Source: Tyto alba
Lineage: Eukaryota > Chordata > Aves > Strigiformes > Tytonidae
DNA: 64,000 nt
NCBI RefSeq assembly: GCF_018691265.1
Contig: NW_024881324.1
Location: 4,963,730-5,027,729 of the forward strand
Direction: 5' to 3'
Both the position numbers and the translations under genes were made by a program. This document shows, in pieces, positions 48,301 through 60,300 of this stretch. Numbering within the stretch: position 1 is the first letter of the stretch; the number at the start of each line of letters is the position of its first letter. A model generated the notes under the pieces. It saw nothing but the letters and a program-made list of their open reading frames with translations. It was not told the DNA's origin and searched no databases.

Positions 48301-51300
48301 CTGAAATAACCTGCATGTGTTATGTCTTTGTGGCAAGATGCACCAAACCAATACACAATTCAAGCATACAGCTATCTAAACCTTTACATTAATTTAGCAA
48401 TTTTGTAATTTCTGCTGATCAGGGAGACATCCAGGATAAATAGGAAATAATATTTGGACTTTTCAGACCTTTATGTAAATTCGTGTTTAATAAAAGAGGT
48501 AAATGAAGTGAGTACAACATTCAGTAAGCCATAAGTATATGACTAAAAGGGAGAAATTAATTATGTTACTTAATTACACATGTGCAAATAAATTTTGTTT
48601 GGGATTTACACTTCTGAAATTTGTGTTGATTTCATGTAGCTTTCCCTTCCTTAAGTCAGAGTTACTGGAAAGTTTCACCTTGTTTTCTACAAAACAGTAT
48701 TCTGGAATTGAAACAGGAACTGGGAGTCAATGGACTTGCCCTAAAGAAACTAGACTTAGGCTGTTGGTAACAATTTTATCTAAAGATCAGTTTGTCTAAA
48801 TGTGTCAGTCAGTTAAGAACATTGCAATGCAGGTAAGACAGAATTTTTGTATGACAGGGAAAATAATTCAATTACAATGAATGTTTTGATTCCAAATCAA
48901 AATTATACTTTTAAGACACGTTGTCCATCTATTAATAGGAAGGAAGTTCTGCCTAGGCTTAAAGACCGTTTCATCGTTTTGGGAGATCTACAGTAGGAAC
49001 CTCAAGTTATCCACAGGGTTAATATTAACAGCACCATGTGGGAACATAGGACTTTGATCTTCTGTGAATAATTTTACATTAATGATAGGACATTTGGACA
49101 TCACCAGTTGCTTATGCAAAGCTATCTTCTGTGTGATGCAAAATACTATGTGTTGAGTGTGGTTGTTGCAGTTACCTTAATAAAATAGCTTGAATCCTAG
49201 AATATTATTTTGATTTTAGTTTAGAATGTGATTTTGATTTTAAAATGGAGCTATAGCAGCTTTGAGAATATAAAGCACACTAAGGCCCTTAGGAATAGGT
49301 AGCTAGAATGGTGTGTGCCTTGAACACTGTCAGGATCATTTTGGACTCTGAATCAAAACAATGGGTACTGGTTATGGACCTTGAGTCAAAACAATAGGTA
49401 CCAGAAGATGCTGGGTTTGGTTGGGAAGATCAGCCAAAGATGAAATGAGCATGAGCAAGGATGGAGTTCAGTCAGTGCACACAGTGAGGAAGACTGACCA
49501 CCAGAGGAACCCCGTCCAACATAACCACGCATGCGTTAGAGACATCTGCATGTGATAATGATTTCCAGGAGATAACATGAATATGCTGATCATTACCCTC
49601 CCCTCATTCTATTCAAATCAATCAGTAAAGGTGACCAATGATTTCTGTAGAATAGGAATAGGAATATAGGTAAGGTGAGGTAACTGAAAGCCAATCATTA
49701 TTAAGGTCAAACTAAACTTTATGAATTTTGTTGATCTTATGTAACCATGACTCTGCTGAAAAAGTGCATAAATATGTTGTGCTTTGTACCTGTTGGGGAG
49801 CACGGCTTTGGTGGAGCCATGCCCCGTGTTCCCCAGTGCTGGAATAGAGGAGTGCCTGCTTATCTGCTGTGTGTAGGGAAGTTCTAGTCGCGATTGCGAC
49901 CGCTAACATGGTTAAGTATGGTTTTCTCTACCATTCTATGAGGAAATTCCTAGCTTATTTTTCTTCTGAATATTCTCATTTTCAGGATATTACTGAGTAT
50001 TCATCTAGCTTAATTGAAACTGAAGTGAATAAGTGGCATCATTGGTGTTTATTCATATTTTCCTAACTTGCTAATTGTAGAATCTACAGAGGTGCATTAA
50101 AGAATTAAAATTATATAACTATGTCACCAAAAATATATTTTCTTGGTGTTTTTAATTGTTGTAACTCAAATTTCTAGCACTGGCTCAGTTGCTTCATTGT
50201 TAATTTAATTCCCCTCCTGCAGAGAACCAGATTAGGTTTACATGTGTTAACTGTGGCAATTAACTTCAACTCTGATGATCATCTCGTACACTTAGAGTGA
50301 TGAGATTTGCTAACAGTATGTCTGATTAATTAAAATATGGTTTCAGTTCTTACCTGAAATACAGAATACTTGAAGTTAATGTACTGGATTTATCACTTTT
50401 TGTTCAAGCCTTCCTGCTGCATTCATCAAGATGTCAACCTTTAATGTTTAGATTTATGGAGAGTCTGCTTATTTTTAGAGAAGTGATTTTTATAATCTGC
50501 CCAGTCATTTCATTCTGCACTATTCCCCATCAACTTAACATTTAGATCTTATTTTCTGAGAATGGTGCCTATTTTTTTTATTGTTATTGTTGTTATTCTA
50601 TGTTGAGGCAGCAAGAGAGTTTCACCCTTTAATTTTCTTACCTACTATGCAGACTGACCTTGAAAATTAAAAGGGGGCTTTTAATTGTCTTGTATTCTAT
50701 TAGTTTAATGTCAAGTACCAGCTACCTATGTGTCTGCTGATAGCATAGAAGGAAAGAATCTTCGGGAGCTTGTGTTCCAGTGGCACTTACTTTTAAAGAA
50801 GTTGAGTATATATCAGCACTGAAAGCAGAGGAAAAACATAAAACAAATTGTGTCATTTTGTTTTTCAAAGATGACTACTGCCAGTATTGCAAATACAGCT
50901 TTTTATTTTTTGTGTGATATTTTTGCCAAAATCTGTATTGCGTTCAAGGCAATAAATATGTTTTTGTCTTTGGCATGGTTTAGGTAAGGTACACAATCCT
51001 GAATGGAATAGAAATGAAATCCCACATAGCTGTGGGGAACTTTGTGGAAAGAAGAGACAGTGTTTGGACTGTCCACATCTCTGTAACATGTAAGTAAATG
51101 TTTATCATATGAATATTGAAATGGTCTGGAGAAAATTTCTGAAGACTGTATTTTGATATTTTTTGCCTATAGTATATGCTTAGAAGTATATTTAATTTAT
51201 AGCTCAACTGAAGCCTAGAAGAAATGGAAGCTATCTGTGTTTGTATATCTAAGGTGAATTCATATGAGAGAATGAACAGGATGTTAACAGCAGTAGTAGT

Positions 51301-54300
51301 AGCAACATTTCCATTATATTTTAAGAACTGAACCAGCTGCATAACTTGGTTTCAAGAGCTTTCATTGAAGTAGAGGAATGACAGTGAATAGAAGTAATTT
51401 AAAACATTTATCCAGTGGTCCACCAGATGTTTTACGTGCTGCTTTTCCTGTAATAGTGTTTGTATATCTTAATCTAAGAGCAGTGGTAACAATGGTACTT
51501 GTTTAAACTGAAGGACCGCTTACTTCTATCCTTTGGCTTTTTTTTTTTTTCCTCCTTTGGCTTATAAACTGTTGAGGATAAGAGAGCATTATATGTATTT
51601 GTTTGTTGAGACCACCACATGGTTGAACGAGAATCCCTCATGGAGATCTTAATCAGTATATGTAACTTGGATTGGTTTTGCTAATGCTTACTAGTATAAT
51701 TCAATGAAGAAAGGCAAAGAAAAGCAATTCTGTTTTCAGTTTTGGATGTTTTCTTTTAGATCTTTTTTTTTTTTTTAAGCAGTGTGGTAGTATTATATTG
51801 ATACAGTTCACAGCATTAGGCAAGCTTTTTCAATGTATAAATATGCTTGCTAGTCAGAAAATAAATTTTACGTTGCTCCTGTGTATTTAGCTTCATTTTC
51901 CACATACAGAAGTTGTTCCATAATGCCTGTTCATATTTCTGTTTTGAGAAGTTTTTAATAGTCATGAGCAGTTGTTTCTATTCTTGGTACACAATCAAAA
52001 ACTTCTGTCATTCCAACAAATAGATTATCATCTTACACTTTTTGCAAGGTTTACTAAAACTCAGAACTTTACTCTAAACTTTTTATTTAATGCATTCTGT
52101 TTCAAATCTATTTCAACATCTTGTTTAATGAAAGAATATTTCTTTGCTCTTTAATACTACTTTCCCACACATGAAAATATTGTATTTTCTGACTGTCATT
52201 TCAGTGCTACAGCTGTTTTCTTCATTCATCATCATACTAAATCCTCTTCGCTGTTGTTTGCAGGGTAAAACTGAAACACAGATCAGCTTTCAGACTACAC
52301 CTGATGTAGCTGATATCCTGACTCAGCAGAACACTGATTATCTTGGAGGCCAGCTCGTGGCCTCCATCTCAGGAGAGGCATGTGTCTGCTGAGAACTTTT
52401 TTGTCCAGTCAGAAATAAGTAGACTCCTTAACTACTTTGAGAACTCCCCAACTGCAGTTCGCTATCTGACAAACTTTCTTACAGTGCTTGGAAGACATAG
52501 TTGTTCTTTTCCTTTTCTTTCCTGTCTCAGGCTACAGCAGAGGCTCAGTCTCTGGCATTCTTTTCTGGGAAGTCTTCTGAACAGCGGTAGCAATATTGTG
52601 CCTTTTGTGAGCTACGAATTCATAGTCCCTGGTAGTCTGATCTGCATCAAGGCCTGTGAAAATTGAGACTTTTTGAAGTCCCAATTTGCTATCAGTTTAA
52701 GTTGTATCAAATTTAAAAGTGTTATCATTCAGCATATTCCACATGAGTAAAAACCATGGTGAGATCATCCAGTCCTGGAAGTAAGGAAATGGTGAGGATG
52801 CAGATCAAGGTAATGAGGTAATGAGTGTTTTTGGCACTCTCTGACTTATGACAATGATCTGGAGAAATAAATGCATTTCCAACATCTGTGTTACCCAGTT
52901 TTGGACATTCTTAAGTGTACGTTGTACACCTCATCCTGCCATATGAGAATCTTAGGTATTTATGAGGACACACTCTGCCTCTATCTAACAAGTAGAAACC
53001 TGGTTGCCTCTTGCTGTATCAGGAAGTGATGAAGTTAGAGATGTGGACTTCTATCATCTCAGTGTGTCTTTGGCAGTCTGTCTTACCAGCTCCTCCTCAG
53101 TGGACAGTCTCAACTGATCTAGAAGTCCAGATCATGATCTGTATCTGGGCAGTTTCTCCTCAAGGGTAGTTCCTCCTCGAGAGTACTCAAAGGTGAACTT
53201 GTCATCAGGGCCAGGAGTCTGTTTCATGGTTCTTGCTTGAGTATAGATCATCTCAGAACTCTTCCTTGTGCCTTTTTCCCCTCCTACCACAGGTTTTCAT
53301 AAGGTGATAAGGTATGAACCAGAAATGCTGTTTTGCTCACTAAGATCCTAAAAGCTTTTTTGTTTTTTCCTCTTTTTCCACCCCGCCTTCTGTGTCAGAT
53401 GTTTCATGTCATTGTCAAGGCCTTCTACCTCACAGTGTGATGGGACTGTGAATTCTCTGGAGTAAACTATTCATGCTCTTCTCAAGTTTGTATGACTTTA
53501 GTTAATAGTAGGGATGTGTCTGTTTTTATGGCCAGTGGACCTGAGTCTGGTGTGGTGTCTGAGTCTTGGTGTGGCTTCTTGATGATGCCCTGTCTCCTGT
53601 ACTTAATCCCAACTATTCTGGGAAACCCTTTGCAATTGCAGTATGTGGGACTCTCATTTAAAGACCAGCTCTTCAGTCTTCCAGTTGATCAGACTTCTGT
53701 ATCTGCAGTTCATGAGCCTCGAACAGAGCTCATCTAGACGAATCCTGTTACGAACCTTATTCATTGGTGGGACTTGAATCTGAGGCTTGGGGAACCTGCT
53801 TTTTGAGTCATGGGATTCTTACTTAGTTTCTTGTCTGTCTTTGTGGCTGTTGCATCAGCAATCAGAGTATGGGAGATATTTAAATACATATAAATGTCCC
53901 CTGCTCTTTATATCAGAATCATTTATGCATTGCCTAACAGCAGAATCTGAATTGCAGTATTGTCTGAGTTTTCAGAAACCACACACTGTGTATCCACACT
54001 GCAGCGATCTGATGTGGTACTACCAGGACTAAACAAACATCATCCCTTTTTCTCCTCAGATGTGCCATCAGAAGAATACATTCCTCATTGCTTTGCATTA
54101 GGGTGCTTGTATTTGCTTCCTCTGCCTTTTAGATGAAATTTGCAGGGTACAGGAGGTGTTGTAAGTAAGCCGTTGTAATAGCTGGTGATGGTCTAAACTT
54201 CAGCCTCCCTCCTGCTGGCAGCCTTCTGTATGCATTGTGTTATGCTGTAGGCTGGGCTTGTGTGATTGATTGTCCCCTGTGGAATGAGCAGCTCTGAGAG

Positions 54301-57300
54301 CGATGTGACTGTAATCTTTTAGTGGTGGCGGTTGTGCTATTCCGAGTGCTGCTTAGGTGGTTACATTATTCATGTAGTGTAGGTAGAGAGTTGAAGTAGA
54401 TCAAAGTGGATTAAGTTACTTGAGAATCTCTTTTCCCTTTAAAACTGAGTAAGCATCAGATTCTTCTTGCTGAGGAGAAAGAATTGGAGTAAAAGTCATG
54501 GGAAAAGATTTGGATCCTTTAATACTTTACAAAGTGATAAGTTTTATCAAGAAAACATTGAAAATATGGGAAATTCCCCCTGCTGTGTTCCCTGAGTAGG
54601 AAATGAGACTTTTAGTTAAATCAGAAGGTGGCAAATTCAGAATTCATCACAGGCGTTCTGCTAGGCAGGGTATCTCCTTGAAATAAATTGATGCAAATAA
54701 TTAATAAGATTAAAAAGAGAACAGGTCCTGATGTGGGTAATAAGAACGTCTGGACCTTTCAGCATCACATAGTTGCTTTTAGAAAGGATATTAAAGCTCA
54801 TACCCTGGTTAAGAGAGATTAAGATGACAGCCAGGTTCAGGCAAGAAGGGTGTTATATGTGTGCAGGGGTCTAATTGGTCACAGTTTTCTACTTTACAGT
54901 GTTAGACCATGTTTTTTGAGGTCTTCGTCTCTAAGCATTGTCTAAAATGATGTAATGAGACATATGCATCCTACATGTTTTCAGTTCAAATCAGAGCTAT
55001 GTTTCCATAGGTTTTGTTACCCTGATGGTTATGGCTTTGAGATTACCTATTTGGCATTTCTTTTACACTTGTGTGCTGGTTTTGGCTGTGGTAGAGTTAA
55101 TTTTCTTCACAGTAGCTGGTATGGGGCTGTTTTGAATTTCTGCTGGAAACAGTGTTGATAACACAGGGATGTTTTAGTTTCTGCTGAGCAGGGCTCACAC
55201 AGAGCCAAGGCCTTTCCTGCCCCTCACCCCACCCCACCAGCGAGTGGCTGGGGGGGCACAAGGAGCTGGGAGGGGGCACAGACAGGACAGCTGACCCCAA
55301 CCAACCCCAGGGGTATCCCAGACCATATGGCATCATGCTCAGCATATAGAGCTGGGGGGAGAAGGAGGAAAGGGGGGGGAAGTTTGGAGTGATGGTGTTT
55401 GTCTGCCCAAGTCACTGTTACACATGATGGAGCCCGGCTGTCCTGGGGGTGGCTGAGCCTGCCTGCCCCTGGGAAGGGAGGAATGAATTCCTGGTTTTGC
55501 TTTCCTTCTGTGTGCAGCTTTTGCTTCACCTGTTAAACTGTCTTTATCTCAACCTATGAGTTCTCTCACTTGTACCCTTCTGATTCTCTCCCCATCCAAC
55601 CCTGGGGGAGTGAGCAAATGGCTGGGTGGGGCTGAGTTGCATGCTGGGGTTAAACCACAACTTGTAAAGAATGTCTGCAATTGCTGTTCAAATTTTTAAA
55701 ATGAGTTTACAGAGACACAGCTATTCTTCAGCCTACTGTTGCTTATAACCAGCTTACACCTATGTGTTTGATCCCCTTTATACCACCAGAACAAATGATT
55801 TTCTGATGAAGTGGTATTTTGGTTATTCATTTATATTTTAGGTTTGGGGCGGGGGTTGCCTTTTTTATTAATTCCCAATGATGAATATGGATTTTTTTTT
55901 TAACAGTTGGACAATTCCTAACTCTTATTTCCTCAATCCGTCTTTTTTTTTTTTTTAATGTAGATGTCATTGTGTTAATCTCATTTCCATGGTCTAGAGT
56001 TTAGTTGGATGCTCTGTTAAGTGTGGCACTAGCTAGCCCATTTTGGTGAAAATGAGTGAGGGTAATTTACACTGTTTTAATAATCTTTATTTGCTTGGAT
56101 TTCTTGAAATGGGTTAGTAACCATTTATATAAACAGGTCTCTTGGCAGAGCTGAGCAGAGGCAAGCAGCTGTTTGAACGGGCAGTGCTTTGCAAGCCTTT
56201 TGCTAGTGTGAGCTGTGACACTTCACAAAGTGAGTTCTCTTCACAATTTTAGTTTAACTACACTGAAATTAATTTTTCTCTGTTAGGTTCTACATCAAAG
56301 AACCATCGATCTTAACCCTCAAGAAAATCTTCCTGATAGTAAAATTCATTACAAACTTCAACTTCTTTTAAGACTCTGAAGGCCAACTGGAACTATGCAA
56401 GGCCTTGAGAGCACTTGAAAAAGGTCTTACAAAGGAAGTAAATGAAATTTTCTTGTTACTAGTTTAAATTGTAGCATCCAGTCTTCCTTCATAGATCTTT
56501 GGTGCTGTAATCTTTTCTGCAGTAGTTACTGGAAGTCCCTATGGGCTGTCTTACAGTGTATAGTATTTTCACTGTCAGGCAAATGGAAGTTTAATTTTTC
56601 CTATGTCTAGATTGCAACTTTTCTTGTATGCCAGTTCTCTAAAGCAGCAGCAGCAAATTGTGAAATAAATCTTCCGTGCTAATGATAGATAATGGAGTTT
56701 CAGTAAAAATAAGACTGCATTCACTGAACAAAAGTCTGTCTTTTTGAGTTCAATTTGTAACAGTATTAAGTCATTCAATTTAGCTTTCTGCTTAGTCTCT
56801 TAAAACAAACTAAAACTCTAAGGTATCACCCAACTTTATCATCTAAGGAGAATTTTCTGTACTTCCTGTATGTGTCTTTGTGCTGAATGAAATCTGGATT
56901 TCTGTCTTAACAGTTGTTGTATTGATCAAGTAAATCCTGGAACTGTAGACATACTGACATACTGTAACATCTGCATAAGCCAAATTGTACCAGTGACCTT
57001 TGCTAAATAAGTAGCGTGTAAGTGCATGTATCTGGAGGGATGCATAGAGAATAGTTATTTTTAAAGTCAGAAGTTTGGTTTCAAAGTTAGTTAGTTTTTG
57101 TATTACTGGGATTTTTCTGTTCAAATTAACAGTGACACAAGCTTACTTAAAACTGTCTGAGAAACACAAATCTTGGAGATTTCTGGAACTTAATTGCATG
57201 ATACTCTTCTAACAGAAGGAATCTTGCTATACAACTGCAGTCCACTATTATAGGTATTTATGACTTTAATATATCTGTGAATAGTGTAAATTGCTGTTAT

Positions 57301-60300
57301 GTGGTATAGTATCATCTGAAAGTGTGCCACGACCGGGCCCATGGAAGTAATGTTAACATTGCTTGAATACAACAGTGTGGAGGAAGATAATACACCAGGT
57401 AGAAAACAGTGTGACAGTATTTCTGAAGATGCGTCTTCTCTCTTTTCCATGTTATGACCTACATCATAGTATTTTGAGTTTATATCTACTTGGAATCTGA
57501 TTCTTAAGTTTATAAGCTGGCATCCAGCCTTGAGAATCCTACATGGCTCTGTGAGAATTGAATTCAAAACAATGAAATACATAGTGCTGTCCTTTTCCAA
57601 GAGGTTTTCTGTTGCAGAATGCGTAAACTAATTCGCACTGTCTGAAGTTCCACAATATAGTTTTAATTAACTTAGTGGGTTTTCTTTCAGCCTATTTCCT
57701 TTTGTATTGTGCTTTGCCCGCTCCATCCAGTTTTGCTCTTTTCTCCCTTACCTTGTACCTGTTCTGATGCTTATTTAACTTTTCATTATGCCATAAAACT
57801 GACCTATCAAAGGAGGGTTGTGGTTTTTTGGGGAGTTTGTTTATTGGTTTTGGTGATGGCTTTTGGTGTTGAATTGGTTTGTTGTGTAATGGCTTGGCTT
57901 TTCAGTTAGAGTTGGCCTAAGTCAGGTGTTAGCTTAGGCCTTGTTGTCAACTGGGAGGAGTGGTAGACGAAGAAGCGAGCCAGACCACTGTTGACAAACC
58001 GCTGACATGACTCAATTATATTGCATATGACTATAGTAACTGGTGTGCTAATTAGTACACTAATTAGTTTGTGCCTAATAGAAGGCTTATATGCAGATAG
58101 GGACCATCTAGTGTTTCTTGAAGTAGGAGGTAAGATCTGATAATCAAATAAAGGACTGGCATTGGTGATGCTCACAGGAAATTGCACTTGATGGTAAGAA
58201 AGAAAACTGAGGCAGACTTGCTGCATCTCCCACACATTAACTTACAGGAAGGGGAGCAACAACTCTTACATTAGAAATGCTGAGTTCAGAAGTAAAGCCA
58301 TCAACTCAAAAGAAGAAATTCATAGAGCAGTTTTTGTCTCTATTTAAGATCACTGAAGAAAGAAATGTCTAAGTGGTTTGGACATGTGATGTTTGTTTTG
58401 AGTGTTATCAGTGATGAACACAGTTGAGTTGATGCATACTTGCTGGTGAAATGCAAAATATGAAACATGTTAGTAGCACTGTTACTGTTGATTGGACAGC
58501 AGCAGGAATACTGAAGATTTTCTTCAACATCAGTGACATTTGAGACTGATGCAACTGTAATAGTCTAATATTTTTTTCATATATTAATAATGCTTTCATA
58601 CCCCGCAGGAATGTAAGTGGCTTATCTAACGTTCTGATAATGCACTGCGAGTTGGCTCGTGGTGGGTTGTTTCTCTGGGTGTGTAGTAAAGCTAAAGTTA
58701 ACCTTACAATTTTGTTTGCTTCTTTCACTTCTTTTTAAGCCTGTGCCATCCAGGACCTTGCCCTTCGTGTCCAGCCTTTGTGACAAAAACATGTGAATGT
58801 GGACAAACAAGGTGAGAATGCTTGTATTATACAAACAAATGTTTATATAGGAATAGTTTATTAAAAGTTGATATACTAAAATTTCCCTTTTATTAAAAGC
58901 TTACAGATCAAAGTTTATTCTGAGATGTAACTATTATTTGTGTGCTGAAATAATTTGGAGAGTTTTATATTTAAAAAAATACAATTACTTTTAATAAAAA
59001 AATAATTTGAAAAGGGTTGTCTGGGTTAAAATAAATTTATGGTACATGTAACTGAATTGTCCAAGCAATCTGTGAGTTGATTTGATTTTGAAATCCTATT
59101 CCAGTATTTATTTTATTTTGTAGAAGACACAGAGAAAGTAGTAGAAAAAGGTTCACACCTTTTCTGTCTGAATGGAATGTAATACTAAGTTGCTCCATTT
59201 CAGAAATAATAATTTGAAGAATAACATGTACATTTCTGGGAAGCTGTACCAGTAGGAAGAGAACTCTATAGTATGATCCAGACTTAAGGGCTATCTTTTC
59301 CTTGCGTATTTGATGCATATACTGTCATTGTCAACAGTAAGACTGTACTGCCCATACTACCTGGGCTCTCTTGTCCTTAGTTGGTCTGATTCTTTAGAAT
59401 CCCTGTTCTAGCTACCTAGAACTGACTCTATGTCCTAAAATGTTTGCCTGTGCTTCTTTCCAGAACCAAAGCAAACAACCTGATTTCAGTGTTATCGTTC
59501 TTGCTCTAGAGGAAAGATGTTCAGACTTTCACAATTATTTCTGAAAGTTTGAATGTATATTAGATGTTCTTAATTTTTCAAAACTCTGCCAGTATTTGTA
59601 GTCGAAAGCACTTTGTCTTCAGTAGAAAAATGGATTGTTTATAAATGAATGAATTTCATTTTACATAGTAAGATCACCACTTCTGTTTTTTATCCTAGCT
59701 ATTCTTTGCATTTAAAACTTTACAAGAGTGCTGATTATTTTTAGTACTTCATTTAATACTTAAAACTTGCTTCTAAACAGCATCTTTTCATATTTACTGT
59801 GTTAGCATCCAAGATGTATGCTATGGCACCTCTGATTTTAAGATGTTTTAAAGTTACTATTTCAAATGTACATTTCATAGCTACTATATGAGGCTGGCCA
59901 GAATGGAAAAAGGATTATTGGTTTTGAACCATTTTAAAAATAATTTAAATTAAAACCCCAAATGGTTCAGATGGTCTAAGTCTTCAGAAAGATGTCTGTA
60001 ATAGAAATATCTGCTCTTCTGGCGTGATGCATAACCATGTATTAGGTTAAAGTTATAGCGTCACTTTTTTTTTTTTTTTTTAATTTAAATGAGAGAGAAT
60101 TCTGTAGACTGACTTCTTTGATCAAGTGTCCTACTTCAGGGGGGTGGGAGAGGGGAATCAAGGGGGGGAAAAATAGGGGGGGTATTTCTTAAAAACTTTC
60201 ATTAATAAGTTATGCTCCCTTTCAAAGGCATTGGCATTATATTGAAAAAGTATTTTTCTTTTTCATAAATGCTCTATAGATATTAAGGTAGCTGACAGAC

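Noticed and set aside
52200..54060. A second gypsy copy
   Set aside because: I looked for RT, RNase H and integrase motifs on both strands and found none.
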